Positions 32,176 through 40,866 of a DNA stretch of 64,000 bases are shown piece by piece (position 1 is the first letter of the stretch; each line of letters begins with the position of its first letter). Where the stretch lies: contig NZ_PRLM01000003.1 in assembly GCF_004138395.1 (NCBI RefSeq), forward strand, positions 1-64,000, in the 5' to 3' direction. Position numbers and translations under genes: made by a program. The stretch comes from Candidatus Nanosyncoccus alces (GTDB lineage: Bacteria; Patescibacteriota; Saccharimonadia; Saccharimonadales; Saccharimonadaceae). Under the pieces are notes generated by a model, which was not told where the DNA came from, searched no databases, and saw only the letters and a list, made by a program, of their open reading frames with translations.

Positions 32176-34250
32176 TTGGTGGATCCTTTCGTTAATTTTT
32201 TCATGCCTAGAGTGGTGCGAATAATCAAGGGGTCGGCGAGAATAAGTAGTGATGGTAAGAAGGTGGGGACAACGAAGATACTGATAATAGCGCCACGGGC
32301 CATTAGCATACACATGGAAGAAATCATGTCAGCTTGAGAGTAGACAGCTACGCCAATAGTGGCGGCGAATAATACGGCACCAGAAACGATGATGGAAGGC
32401 AAAGAAGTCTTGATAGAAATTTTGGCGGCTTCTCGTTTGTTGCGACCGGCCAGGCGTTCACGATTATAACGCGTAGTCATGAGAATTGCGTAATCTACAG
32501 TAGCACCGAGTTGGATAGTGCTGATACAAATTGGCGTGATGAATGAAAGTTCGGTGCCGGTAAAATAGCAAAGACCAAGATTGATGAAAATAGCGGATTC
32601 AATCACGGCGATTAAAATAAACGGTAAAGAAATGCTGCGAGTAACAATGGCGATAATAATGAAGATGGCGATGATAGAGATGGTATTAACTACTTGGAAA
32701 TCTACAGAAGTGAGGTTGATCATATCCTGGGTGAGGCTGGATTCGCCAACTAAAAGAGCATCTTCGTCGTAAGTTTTGATAGTTTGATTGATGCTTTGAA
32801 TTTGCTCGGCGATTTCGGGTGTGGCGGTTTGATATTCGGAAATGACGAGGGTAAGTTTGTAGTTTTCGCTTTTTAGGATGTCGGTGAGTTCAGAAGGTAA
32901 GATTTCGGCGGGGATTTGATCGCCGATAACGCTTTCTAGATTTAAGACGGATTTGACACCAGCGATGTTTTTAAGCTCATTTGTCATTTGGATAGCGGAG
33001 TTAGTATCTAGATTGGCATCGGATAAAATCATATGGACGTTTTGCAGGCCGAAATTTTCGCTAAGTTTTTGGTTGGCGATGGCAAATGGCATATCGCTAG
33101 GTAAACTATCGCTGATGGTATAGTAAACATTTTCGTTGGTTTTTTGATAGCCGTAAAGAAATGGTGGGATGATAGCTACAAAGAGGATTAAGAAGACAGG
33201 GAAGAACTTAACGATTTTGTTACTGAGCTTGGTAAAATCTGGCAAAATGGATTTGTGATCTAGGTGGCGTAAAGTTTTATCAAAGGTAAGGATAAGAGCA
33301 GGTAAAACGGTAACGCTACCAAGTACGCCTAGGATAACGCCTTTGGCCATGACAATGCCGAGATCTAGACCAAGAGTAAAAGTCATAAAACAAAGGGCGA
33401 TAAAGCCGGCTACAGTAGTGGCAGAAGAACCAAAGACGGAACTAAGAGTGGCTTTGATAGCGTTTGCCATAGCATGGTCGGGATTATTGGTGGTAGCGAG
33501 ATGTTCACGGTAAGAGTGCCAAAGGAAAATAGAATAATCCATTGTAACGGCAAGTTGCAGAATGGCAGAAAGAGCTTTAGTGATGTAAGAAATTTCGCCT
33601 AAGAAAAGGTTGGTGCCGAGATTGTATAAAATCATTACGCCGATGCTGACAAGGAAAAGAACGGGTGCGAGCCAGTTGTCTAGCAAAAGTAGCATTACGA
33701 TAAGGGCGAGTGTGACGGCGATGATAATGTAAAAGAGTTCTTCGTTGCCGGAGAGTTCGCGTAGGTCGGTAGTGAAAGCGGACATGCCGGAGACGTAAGC
33801 TTTGTCGTCCACGATGGTGCGAATATCTTTGATAGCGGCGATGGTTTCTTCAGCGGAAGAAGATGTGTCAAAGAAAACGGCGACGAGAGACTCGTCATCT
33901 TTATGAAAAGTATTGTAGATATTGTCAGGTAGGAATTCGGCAGGTAAGCCAGCGTTTTCAATGGTGCCGAGGCCAAGCACGGTATCAACGTGATTGACAT
34001 TTTTGATTGCGGTTTCAAGGTTGGCTTCTTTAGAATTCGTGAGGCCTTCGGTGATAATCATCGAAAAGGCGCCTTTGCCGAATTCGTCCATTAGTTTTTC
34101 CTGACCGATGACGGTTTCCATACTGTCTGGCAGGTAATTTAGCATATCGTAATTGACACGAGTGTTAAACATGCCAATTAACGCTGGAATTATTAATATT
34201 ACAGCGAGAGCCAAAATAAATTTGCGGTATTTTACAACGAATTTTCCCAT
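32172..34250 (-). CDS. MMPL/RND-superfamily transporter
   Basis: A 692-residue membrane protein with duplicated six-helix halves. Helix 1 is about 10-30 and an extracytoplasmic domain spans about 35-170. Helix blocks follow ('FGSSATTVAGFIALCFMTFT', 'LGVLGSVTVLPALIL'), and the second half has 'FILIAVIESAIFINLGLCYF' and 'SIQLGATVDYAILMTTRYN'. The latter matches the RND motif with the helix-4/10 acidic residue used for proton coupling. Members export lipids or drugs. A TetR-family gene lies directly upstream on the same strand and is the likely regulator; a YhgE-like secreted protein follows with a 4-nt overlap. Confidence 0.87.
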   Translation of the reverse strand: MGKFVVKYRKFILALAVILIIPALIGMFNTRVNYDMLNYLPDSMETVIGQEKLMDEFGKGAFSMIITEGLTNSKEANLETAIKNVNHVDTVLGLGTIENAGLPAEFLPDNIYNTFHKDDESLVAVFFDTSSSAEETIAAIKDIRTIVDDKAYVSGMSAFTTDLRELSGNEELFYIIIAVTLALIVMLLLLDNWLAPVLFLVSIGVMILYNLGTNLFLGEISYITKALSAILQLAVTMDYSIFLWHSYREHLATTNNPDHAMANAIKATLSSVFGSSATTVAGFIALCFMTFTLGLDLGIVMAKGVILGVLGSVTVLPALILTFDKTLRHLDHKSILPDFTKLSNKIVKFFPVFLILFVAIIPPFLYGYQKTNENVYYTISDSLPSDMPFAIANQKLSENFGLQNVHMILSDANLDTNSAIQMTNELKNIAGVKSVLNLESVIGDQIPAEILPSELTDILKSENYKLTLVISEYQTATPEIAEQIQSINQTIKTYDEDALLVGESSLTQDMINLTSVDFQVVNTISIIAIFIIIAIVTRSISLPFILIAVIESAIFINLGLCYFTGTELSFITPICISTIQLGATVDYAILMTTRYNRERLAGRNKREAAKISIKTSLPSIIVSGAVLFAATIGVAVYSQADMISSMCMLMARGAIISIFVVPTFLPSLLILADPLIIRTTLGMKKLTKGSTK

Positions 34251-34325
34251 AAAAACCTATATATTATATATGGTGATTGTATCTGTTAAACAGGGGAAAA
34301 TCAATAGACATTTTTGGACACGTGC
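34251..34325 (-). promoter_or_regulatory. promoter region of the MMPL gene with AT-rich palindrome
   Basis: On the minus strand TTGATT, a 17-nt spacer and TACAAT are present, followed by an ATATATTATATAT palindrome near 34259-34271. The palindrome is a plausible binding site for the adjacent TetR protein. Confidence 0.4.
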
Positions 34326-34874
34326 CTAAAAATGGTACAGATTACTAAGAATTTTGATTTTTTCGGTGACGTTTTCGGGCATATCGTGGTTAATCCAATC
34401 AATGACGAAACCAAAGCATTCAAATTTTAAGAAATCCTTAACAATTTCGCGTTCTTCAGGAGTGCTGATTGGTAAAAGTTCGGGCGGAACAGAGTTTAGA
34501 TAAGCATTGACAGAGTATTCGCAAACGTGCCAAAGGTGGCGTTCGAAGATAGCACGGTTAGTGGAGTGGTAAATATGATTGATGGCTTGTTTGTTTTCGC
34601 GAGCGAAATTTAGGGCAGCGATAAAACAATCTTCTAGAGAGTTGATTTTGGGTGGGTGTTTGGCGATTAGATTGTCAACGTTATTTTTGATGACATATTC
34701 AATTAGGTCGGCGACGTTACCAAAATGATAGTAAAAAGTGTTGCGATTGACGCCGCAAGTTCTGGTAATATCTTTGATAGAAATTTCGTTTAGTGGGCAG
34801 GCGTTCAAAAGAAAGAGAAAAGTAGAAGCGATTTCCTCTTTGGTTTGATCGGATTTGGATTTGAGTTTTGGCAT
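34326..34874 (-). CDS. TetR-family transcriptional regulator
   Basis: A 182-residue regulator. The N-terminal HTH reads 'DQTKEEIASTFLFLLNACPL' then 'ISIKDITRTCGVNRNTFYYH' (about 32-51), the normal TetR recognition-helix pattern. The C-terminal part resembles the TetR_C_7/DhaS-like subgroup. ATG 34874 lies one base after the aspS stop, so it is translated from the aspS transcript. The next genes downstream encode an MMPL pump and its partner; repression of these is the simplest reading. Confidence 0.85.
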   Translation of the reverse strand: MPKLKSKSDQTKEEIASTFLFLLNACPLNEISIKDITRTCGVNRNTFYYHFGNVADLIEYVIKNNVDNLIAKHPPKINSLEDCFIAALNFARENKQAINHIYHSTNRAIFERHLWHVCEYSVNAYLNSVPPELLPISTPEEREIVKDFLKFECFGFVIDWINHDMPENVTEKIKILSNLYHF

Positions 34875-34875
34875 A

Positions 34876-36675
34876 TTAGCCTTCTTCGGGGATGATGGCG
34901 AGATGGGCTTCATCAAGCTGGACTTGGTCTACAGCAGAAGGTGAGTTCATCATTAGGTCTACGCCGGAACCGTTTTTGGGGAAGGCGATGATGTCACGAA
35001 TATTTTTTTCACTTTCTAGGACCATAAAGATACGATCTAGTCCAGGTGCGCAGCCAGCGTGCGGCGGAGCACCGAATTTGAAGGCGTTTAGCATGCCGCC
35101 AAAACGAGCTTCGACATATTCATTATTGTAGCCTAGGATGTTAAAAACTTTATACATGATTTCGGGGTTGTAGTTGCGTACGGCACCAGAAGCGACTTCG
35201 TAGCCGTTCATCACCATATCGTATTGATCAGCGACGATGGTAAGTTTTTCTTCGTCTGTCTTGGCGTTTTCTAGTGCAGCTAGGCCACCTTTTGGCATAG
35301 AGAATGGGTTGTGCCCGAAATCTAGTTTGTGATTTTTGTCGTCCCATTCGTAAAATGGAAAATCGATAATCCAGCAGAAGGCGACTTCGTTGTCATTAGT
35401 GAGGTTGAAATGTTCGGCGAAGGAAATACGTAAAGCACCAAGTACTTTGTTGACTTTTTTGCGGTCGTCTGCGCCAAAGAATACGGCATCGCCATCTTCT
35501 GCACCAGTTTTTTCTTTGATAGCTTTTAGCTCTTCTGGTTTTAAGAATTTAGCAATTGGAGATTTGGCTTCATCATCTACGTATAGGATGTAGGCTAGGC
35601 CACCAGCGCCTTCTTTTTTGGCTTGGTCGGTAAATTCGTCGATTTCGCGGCGGGTTAGTTTGGCGCCACCTTTTACACAAAGAGCTTTGACGCATTCAGA
35701 TTTAAAGACTTTAAATTCGGTGTCTTTAAAATCTGCGGTAAGGTCGATCAGTTCCATGCTGTAGCGCAAATCTGGCTTGTCGGTGCCGTAAGTCTCCATC
35801 GCTTCGGTAAATGGGATGCGAGGGATATCGCTACCTTTCACCAAGAATTTCTTAGCGGCGGCGGATCTTAAGACGAGTTTTTTGTGGGCGAAATCGGTAA
35901 CTAAGGAAGTATAGAGGGGTTCGATTTCTTTACGGACAGTTTCGCCGTCTTCTACGAAAGCCATTTCTAAGTCTAGTTGGTAGAAATCACCATATAATCT
36001 GTCGGCTCGTGGGTCTTCGTCGCGGAAACAAGGGGCAATTTGGAAATATTTGTCTACACCGCCCACCATTAAAAGTTGCTTGAATTGCTGAGGGGCTTGA
36101 GGTAAAGCGTAGAATTTGCCTGGATGTAGACGTGATGGTACGAGGAAATCGCGTGCACCTTCGGGGGAGGAGTTGGCGAGAATTGGTGTGGTGATTTCGG
36201 TAAAATCGTGATCATACATGTAGTTGCGAATAAAACGATAATATTCGGAGCGGCGTTTGAGACGATTTTGCATGCTAGGACGGCGGAGGTCTAGGTAGCG
36301 ATACTTAAGCCGGAGTTCTTCGGAGGATTTTTCGCCGTCATCGTGGGTGTTAACTGGCAAAGGCTCGGATTTGTTTAGCAGTTCTAGATTTTCGACAACA
36401 AGCTCAATTTTGCCGGTGGGGATATTGGGGTTAATTAGCCCTGGTTCGCGCTCGCGCATCTTGCCGGTAGCCTTTAAGACGAATTCATCACGGACGGTCT
36501 CGGCAAGTTTAAAAGATTCAGTATTTTCTGGCGTAATAACTAGTTGGATGATACCAGTGTGGTCACGTAGATCAATGAAGATAAGACCGCCGTGGTCGCG
36601 ACGGGAGTTGACCCAGCCTTCCACTGTTACGGTTTTGCCTAGGAAATCGTTTAGCGCATTTACTGAAATTCTCAT
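34876..36675 (-). CDS. aspS: aspartyl-tRNA synthetase
   Basis: Class II aminoacyl-tRNA synthetase, 599 residues, bacterial type with the GAD insertion. The N-terminal OB anticodon-binding domain begins 'VTVEGWVNSRRDHGGLIFID'. The class II core shows motif 2 ('QIAPCFRDEDPRADR') and motif 3 near the end ('GCAPGLDRIFMVL'). 'FTEITTPILANSSPEGARDF' precedes the aspartate pocket. Without checking key residues I cannot say whether it is discriminating or also charges tRNA-Asn. A TATAAT-like box lies close upstream of the ATG. A tetR gene follows one base after the stop. Confidence 0.97.
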   Translation of the reverse strand: MRISVNALNDFLGKTVTVEGWVNSRRDHGGLIFIDLRDHTGIIQLVITPENTESFKLAETVRDEFVLKATGKMREREPGLINPNIPTGKIELVVENLELLNKSEPLPVNTHDDGEKSSEELRLKYRYLDLRRPSMQNRLKRRSEYYRFIRNYMYDHDFTEITTPILANSSPEGARDFLVPSRLHPGKFYALPQAPQQFKQLLMVGGVDKYFQIAPCFRDEDPRADRLYGDFYQLDLEMAFVEDGETVRKEIEPLYTSLVTDFAHKKLVLRSAAAKKFLVKGSDIPRIPFTEAMETYGTDKPDLRYSMELIDLTADFKDTEFKVFKSECVKALCVKGGAKLTRREIDEFTDQAKKEGAGGLAYILYVDDEAKSPIAKFLKPEELKAIKEKTGAEDGDAVFFGADDRKKVNKVLGALRISFAEHFNLTNDNEVAFCWIIDFPFYEWDDKNHKLDFGHNPFSMPKGGLAALENAKTDEEKLTIVADQYDMVMNGYEVASGAVRNYNPEIMYKVFNILGYNNEYVEARFGGMLNAFKFGAPPHAGCAPGLDRIFMVLESEKNIRDIIAFPKNGSGVDLMMNSPSAVDQVQLDEAHLAIIPEEG

Positions 36676-36695
36676 GGAATATATTATATCATATT

Positions 36696-37271
36696 TTAGC
36701 TAAGAAGATAGTCTAGTAGCATTTGGATGGTGAAAAAGCCGGCGAGGGAATTTTCCTCGTTTAGGACGAGGAAATAGTAGCTATTAGTGCGTTCGATTTC
36801 TTCTACGACGAACTGCAAAGAATCATTGATGTGGAGGTAATTGACAGAAGGGTCTAAATATTTGCTAGCACGGTCGGTTTGTTTGATTTCAAGTGCATTG
36901 AGTGCCTCGGTATGAATAATGCCAAGAACTTTATCTTTAGCGTCCACAACTGGAAAATTGGTAAAACCGGACTTGTAAAGTTTATCCAGGACAAGAGGCC
37001 CGAGGATTTCTTTTTCGCCGACGAAGACCATTTTGTTTTTGGGTACCATTAGGTGACCAACTCTGCGGTCATCAAAGCTCATGATTGCGGCGATGCGATC
37101 GCGATCGCGGTTACTCAAAATAGATTTGGGGGTACGACGTAAAACATCAATGAAGTCGGCGAGAGTTTTGGGAGTGTATTTGGGTGCAGGGGAAGTTGGT
37201 TTGTGGCTACGGTATCTTTCGAGTTTGGGGTCAATGAATTTGACAAACTTACGCATCAAGTTTTCGAACAT
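36696..37271 (-). CDS. CBS-domain protein (CorC/HlyC-like fragment)
   Basis: A 191-residue protein with two CBS domains. 'DDRRVGHLMVPKNKMVFVGE' (about 67-86) opens the first, with 'GFTNFPVVDAKDKVLGIIHT' (about 101-120), and 'YLHINDSLQFVVEEI' then 'YYFLVLNEENSLAGFFTIQ' the second. The arrangement resembles the CBS pair of CorC/CNNM-type proteins, but the DUF21 membrane domain is missing. A TATAAT box (37286-37281, minus) lies 9 nt before the ATG, inside a palindrome shared with the divergent dsbA-like gene. It might bind an adenosine nucleotide; target unknown. Confidence 0.8.
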   Translation of the reverse strand: MFENLMRKFVKFIDPKLERYRSHKPTSPAPKYTPKTLADFIDVLRRTPKSILSNRDRDRIAAIMSFDDRRVGHLMVPKNKMVFVGEKEILGPLVLDKLYKSGFTNFPVVDAKDKVLGIIHTEALNALEIKQTDRASKYLDPSVNYLHINDSLQFVVEEIERTNSYYFLVLNEENSLAGFFTIQMLLDYLLS

Positions 37272-37290
37272 GATATAATAATTATATCAT
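37270..37290. promoter_or_regulatory. palindromic divergent promoter
   Basis: ATGATATAAT (37270-37279), one base, ATTATATCAT (37281-37290). The perfect palindrome carries a TATAAT on each strand: 37274-37279 for the dsbA-like gene and 37286-37281 for the CBS gene. Confidence 0.7.
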
Positions 37291-37302
37291 TAAAGGAGTT
37301 AT

Positions 37303-38061
37303 ATGAAAAAGTTTAGAGGTTTTTCTACGTTGGGGGCGATAGTTGGAGTGATAGCAGTGGTATTGCTTGGCGTGGCGACGTATTTTATCGTTGATGGGAA
37401 TAACAAGGCAACGGATTTTAATGAATATGATTTTTATTCGGTAATAGAGCCAACCAAAGACAATGGCAATATTGGTGACCATGTGAAGGGTAATGCAGAT
37501 GCACCGGTATTGATATTTGAGTATGCAGACTATCAATGTCCAGGCTGTGCTTCGATTAACCCGCGGGTGAATAAAGTGATAGAAGAACTAGACGGGAAAT
37601 TGGGAGTAGTGTATCGTAGTTTCTTGTTATCCTATCATCAAAATGGCACCGCGGCGGCATCAGCAGCAGAAGCAGCAGGTTTGCAGGGTTATTGGAAAGA
37701 ATATGCGGATAAGCTGTTTGAAGAGCAGGCAGAATGGGAATATGCTTCAGCGAGTGAGCGTACTGCATTGTTTGACAAGTATTTTGAAGAAGTAACGAAC
37801 GGGGAAGGGGATGTCGAAAAATTTAACCAAGATTTAGCAAGTGAGAATGTGTCGAAGAAAATCAGCTTCGATATGGGCATAGGTAAGAGAGTTGATGTGG
37901 GTGGTACACCAGCGTTTTATATAGATGGACAGTTGATTAATTGGGGGAGTGCAGGCGAAGTGACGGTGAATGGCAAGAAAATTACGTGGGAGTCTACTAG
38001 ATCGGGTGACGATTTTGTAAAGCTATTAAAAGACATTGTGGCGGCAAAGTTAGGCGAATAG
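37303..38061 (+). CDS. DsbA/BdbD-like thiol-disulfide oxidase
   Basis: A 252-residue exported thioredoxin-fold protein. An N-terminal signal anchor (about 10-30) is followed by the domain with active site 'YQCPGCASI' (Cys79-Pro-Gly-Cys82), a helical insertion, and 'VGGTPAFYIDG' containing the cis-proline loop. This is the layout of DsbA/BdbD enzymes that put disulfides into secreted proteins. Likely clients here are the cysteine-bearing pilins and surface proteins. A strong AAAGGAGTT site precedes the ATG. No clear DsbB/VKOR partner is seen, though a membrane protein with cysteines at 44.9-45.6 kb could be considered. Confidence 0.88.
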   Translation: MKKFRGFSTLGAIVGVIAVVLLGVATYFIVDGNNKATDFNEYDFYSVIEPTKDNGNIGDHVKGNADAPVLIFEYADYQCPGCASINPRVNKVIEELDGKLGVVYRSFLLSYHQNGTAAASAAEAAGLQGYWKEYADKLFEEQAEWEYASASERTALFDKYFEEVTNGEGDVEKFNQDLASENVSKKISFDMGIGKRVDVGGTPAFYIDGQLINWGSAGEVTVNGKKITWESTRSGDDFVKLLKDIVAAKLGE

Positions 38062-38076
38062 AATTAGAGTGTGCTC

Positions 38077-38108
38077 AAAAAACTCCGAGTTTTTGCCCGG
38101 AGTTTTTT
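38077..38108 (+). terminator. terminator of the dsbA-like gene
   Basis: AAAAAACTCCG pairs with CGGAGTTTTTT; it can act on both strands and also ends the small minus-strand frame at 38116. Confidence 0.9.
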
Positions 38109-38115
38109 GGCGAAA

Positions 38116-38337
38116 TTAAATTTCGATAAACTCTTGCCAAGCGGCAGGAGGAATTTTTGACTTTTTGCGTTCCGAAGAACGGCTCAGTCTTTTGATACGC
38201 ATGTATCGAATTTTCTCCTTAATGTTTATCGCTCTTACGACCATCCTATATGGACAATTCAAGTTTCGTCCCATATAGGGATCCCACCTCGCGAAAGACT
38301 TTGGCCAATAGTCTATTGGGAATTTAACGAGCGACAA
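38116..38337 (-). CDS. small hypothetical basic protein
   Basis: A 73-codon frame with credible composition ('FPIDYWPKSFARWDPYMGR', then a basic tail ending 'IPPAAWQEFIEI'). On the minus strand TTGCAA, 17 nt and TAGAAT lie at its 5' end, but the -10 overlaps the first ATG. The true start is therefore probably internal, perhaps ATG 38201 (28 residues), which has AAGGAG 12 nt upstream. Hairpins in the 5' half leave open that part of this is an RNA leader. It is closed by the terminator at 38077-38108. No family recognised. Confidence 0.4.
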   Translation of the reverse strand: MSLVKFPIDYWPKSFARWDPYMGRNLNCPYRMVVRAINIKEKIRYMRIKRLSRSSERKKSKIPPAAWQEFIEI

Positions 38338-38395
38338 GACTCATTCTAGCAAAGGTTTTTTAAGTTTGCAAGCATAAAATGTTATAATGAAGAAT

Positions 38396-39070
38396 ATGAA
38401 AAAGCGTGGGCGTCTTAAGTTTCGGAGAGTAAAAACTTGGAAACTAGTAGTTGTGCTAATACCATTGCTTTTTGTGGACGCAACACTTCTCAGGATTGAT
38501 CATATTAAGATGACGGAGCTGCGCGATGCGGTGCTTGAAGCTGATAGGGATGAAGATGACGAGAGGATATCGCAGACTCTAGAGGAGTTAAAAGGTTTTG
38601 TGTTTTCGAATATCGTAATTAATGTGGTAGATGATAATGGGAATCAGAGAGTGACTTTTGGTACGGGGCCGTTTTATTTAGAGCATCAGTATATTAGGGC
38701 GGCGAACGCAGCGCTTGCGGAGGCGGAGAACACGATATCGGCCGATAGTAATCCAAACGGGAATATCTATCAGTTGGCGTCTGAAACATGCAGGGCTCAG
38801 GCAATTGCAAACGGGTGGACTTGGGATAACGCAAATTATATCAACTGTATGGTGAGTGAGATCCAAAAGTATCCGGCGGCGGATGAATTGCAGGACACGA
38901 TTGCGGCGAGCTTACCATCGACGGAGTTGTACCGTAAGAATTATGCTTCGCCGTTGTGGGCACCGACTTTGACTGGTTTTATGATTTTGTTAACGTTGAT
39001 AATAATTGTTGTAATTTTTATCAGGGGGGTAATTTGGGTGATACTGAGATTGTCTCTATTGTTTGTGTGA
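38396..39070 (+). CDS. hypothetical membrane protein
   Basis: A 224-residue protein: basic N-terminus, helix about 15-32, an extracytoplasmic domain (about 35-185), and a C-terminal helix (about 192-217). The middle domain has two cysteines ('ASETCRAQAIANGWTW' and 'NYINCMVSE') that could form a disulfide and has acidic, helix-prone composition. I take ATG 38396 because the TATAAT at 38383-38388 overlaps the earlier in-frame ATG at 38387, so transcription must begin later. Unknown family; monocistronic. Confidence 0.7.
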   Translation: MKKRGRLKFRRVKTWKLVVVLIPLLFVDATLLRIDHIKMTELRDAVLEADRDEDDERISQTLEELKGFVFSNIVINVVDDNGNQRVTFGTGPFYLEHQYIRAANAALAEAENTISADSNPNGNIYQLASETCRAQAIANGWTWDNANYINCMVSEIQKYPAADELQDTIAASLPSTELYRKNYASPLWAPTLTGFMILLTLIIIVVIFIRGVIWVILRLSLLFV

Positions 39071-39097
39071 TTTTACTGGGAAACCCCTAAAAACCTC

Positions 39098-39126
39098 TTG
39101 ACAATTGGGGTACTGGGTCATAAGAT
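39098..39126 (+). promoter_or_regulatory. promoter of the 68-residue gene
   Basis: TTGACA (39098-39103), a 17-nt spacer and TAAGAT (39121-39126). Confidence 0.75.
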
Positions 39127-39159
39127 AGGAATATATTAACTTAAGGAGGAAGCTTAAAA

Positions 39160-39366
39160 ATGGCTTACGAACATACCAATGGCAAGGGAGTAAAGTACTA
39201 CCTTCATAAATCTGAAGTAACTCTTCGCGGTGGCAAACCTCAAACCATTTATTTCTTTACTAAGAATGCTGAAGGTGGTAAGGGTACGCCTTGCGATCTC
39301 CCAGAAGACCGTGTGGTTTGTGAAAATCCTCGCAACGGATTCTTGACTCTTAAGAAGAAAGCTTAA
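39160..39366 (+). CDS. conserved-looking 68-residue protein
   Basis: A small protein, 'MAYEHTNGKGVKYYLHKSEV' ... 'GKPQTIYFFTKNAEGGKGT', ending in KKKA. The composition suggests a small beta-rich fold of the kind seen in conserved small proteins of Patescibacteria, but no named family was recognised. It has a consensus promoter, a strong TAAGGAGGA ribosome site 8 nt before the ATG and an immediate terminator, all suggesting high expression. Two cysteines (CDLPEDRVVC) are 10 residues apart. Confidence 0.75.
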   Translation: MAYEHTNGKGVKYYLHKSEVTLRGGKPQTIYFFTKNAEGGKGTPCDLPEDRVVCENPRNGFLTLKKKA

Positions 39367-39394
39367 TCCAGCGCGCGAGTTAATTAGGTGCGAA

Positions 39395-39420
39395 AAAGAA
39401 GTCCTCTCGGGGACTTCTTT
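39395..39420 (+). terminator. terminator
   Basis: AAAGAAGTCC pairs with GGACTTCTTT (39411-39420), directly after the 68-residue gene. Confidence 0.85.
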
Positions 39421-39435
39421 TGGTTGATTCTTGAT

Positions 39436-39512
39436 TGGTGGGGGTACTTGGACTCGAACCAAGGACACTGCGTGTATAAGACGCATGCTCTGACCAACTG
39501 AGCTATACCCCC
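39436..39512 (-). tRNA. tRNA-Ile (TAT)
   Basis: A 77-nt cloverleaf with CCA encoded. Acceptor GGGGGTA/TACCCCC; anticodon stem TGCGT/ACGCA with loop CTTATAC, anticodon TAT. It decodes AUA directly, where most bacteria use a CAU tRNA modified to lysidine by TilS. AUA codons are frequent in the genes of this window. Confidence 0.93.
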
Positions 39513-39550
39513 GCTACTCTATTTTATCACAAAATGTTATAATATTAAGC

Positions 39551-39976
39551 ATGAGCGTGAATGACAGTTTGCGGCGGGTGAAGTTCAAAATGAAACACGA
39601 TTTTTTTACGGTGGAAAATATAGTACTTTTGGTTGCTATCGCGCTATGTTTGGTGTGGACTTATCAGTCTATTGCTGCGATGTCTAGGAATTGGGAATTG
39701 TCTGAGACGTTGATGAGAGAGAAAAAAGAGCTGGAATTACTGAGTGTGGAAGTGGAAACGGCGGAACTTGAGAATGAATATTATAAAACTGAAGAATATC
39801 AAGAGTTGATGGCGCGAAAGTTTTTGGATAAAAAATTGGATGGAGAAAATATGGTAATAATGCCGGAAAATTCGGAGGAAGCGAAAAACAAACATAAGGT
39901 AGAGAAGACGGAAAAAACCGAAAAGACTTATTCGAATTTTGAAAAGTGGATGATGTATTTGTTTCCGACCTATTAA
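39551..39976 (+). CDS. FtsL/DivIC-like single-pass coiled-coil protein
   Basis: A 141-residue protein: short cytoplasmic N-terminus, one helix (about 22-44, 'TVENIVLLVAIALCLVWTYQ'), a coiled coil (about 48-85) and a charged, repetitive C-terminus ('KVEKTEKTEKTYS'). The layout is that of the divisome proteins FtsL, FtsB and DivIC, which are too divergent to be sure by eye. TATAAT (39538-39543) 7 nt before the ATG makes it apparently leaderless. Its place just before the pilin genes leaves a pilus role as an alternative. Confidence 0.6.
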   Translation: MSVNDSLRRVKFKMKHDFFTVENIVLLVAIALCLVWTYQSIAAMSRNWELSETLMREKKELELLSVEVETAELENEYYKTEEYQELMARKFLDKKLDGENMVIMPENSEEAKNKHKVEKTEKTEKTYSNFEKWMMYLFPTY

Positions 39977-40015
39977 TTTTGACGTAGATAAAAATGCTTG
40001 TGGTATAATAGTATT

Positions 40016-40843
40016 ATGAAGAAACTCAAGAGTGGGTTTACGCTGGTAGAGGTGTCGTTGTTTTTGGTGATTACAGCGGCGGTGTTTGTGAGCGTTGCTG
40101 TGGGCACGCAAAATTCGATTTTTCAGCAAAGGTATAATGATTCGATACAGAACTTTGCGGAGTTTCTGAGGACGGCCTATTCGCAAGTGACGAATGTACA
40201 AAATGAGGGTACCGGAAGAAGCGACAAGGCGATTTACGGTAAGTTGATAGTGTTTAGAGAGGATAGCGGTAGGAATAAGATTACTTCTTACAATGTTATT
40301 GGTGGTATAGGTGATATTGGTAGTGGAAGGGTTTTGACTCAGCTAGAATCTTTAGGCGCAAACGTTGTCATAGAAAAAGATGGTGGGGGCTACTCGGCGG
40401 TTGGTTTTGTGGAAGATTATACTCCGAGGTGGGCTTCGCAAATTCAGACTACGAGTGGCTGGGAAGATGACAAATATGATATCTTTACTGGCGCGGTGTT
40501 AATAGTGCGCCACCCAAAGTCCGGAACGGTATATACTTATAAAACTAATAATGACTTTGTAGATGACGATCTCATGGATATTGATGATTATCTGCGTAAG
40601 TTGAACGATGGCTCTACTACGGCGGAGAGTCTATTGTCTGGGTCGCTAGAGGATAAGTTCGAGATGGGGGATGTGGATTTTTGCGTGAATCCGAACGGAG
40701 CAGATAGAAGCAATTTACGGAAGGATATTCGGATAGTAGCGGGAGCGAGGAATGCTTCAGGAGTAGAGATTGTACCCGATGGCGAAGATCTAGTTGAGGT
40801 TGGTGGTGTAAGTTTGAATGTTGGCAATAGGTGTGAGCCGTAA
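40016..40843 (+). CDS. type IV pilin-like protein 1
   Basis: A 275-residue prepilin. 'MKKLKSGFTLVEVSLFLVIT' has the basic leader, Gly|Phe site and Glu at +5, then the pilin helix. The rest is a large globular domain, larger than a standard major pilin, so a minor or tip-type pilin is likely. I moved the start to ATG 40016, since TATAAT at 40004-40009 ends 6 nt before it. It is followed by two more pilus-type genes, each close behind. Confidence 0.85.
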   Translation: MKKLKSGFTLVEVSLFLVITAAVFVSVAVGTQNSIFQQRYNDSIQNFAEFLRTAYSQVTNVQNEGTGRSDKAIYGKLIVFREDSGRNKITSYNVIGGIGDIGSGRVLTQLESLGANVVIEKDGGGYSAVGFVEDYTPRWASQIQTTSGWEDDKYDIFTGAVLIVRHPKSGTVYTYKTNNDFVDDDLMDIDDYLRKLNDGSTTAESLLSGSLEDKFEMGDVDFCVNPNGADRSNLRKDIRIVAGARNASGVEIVPDGEDLVEVGGVSLNVGNRCEP

Positions 40844-40866
40844 AGTGTTTATGGTATAATGGGGTT

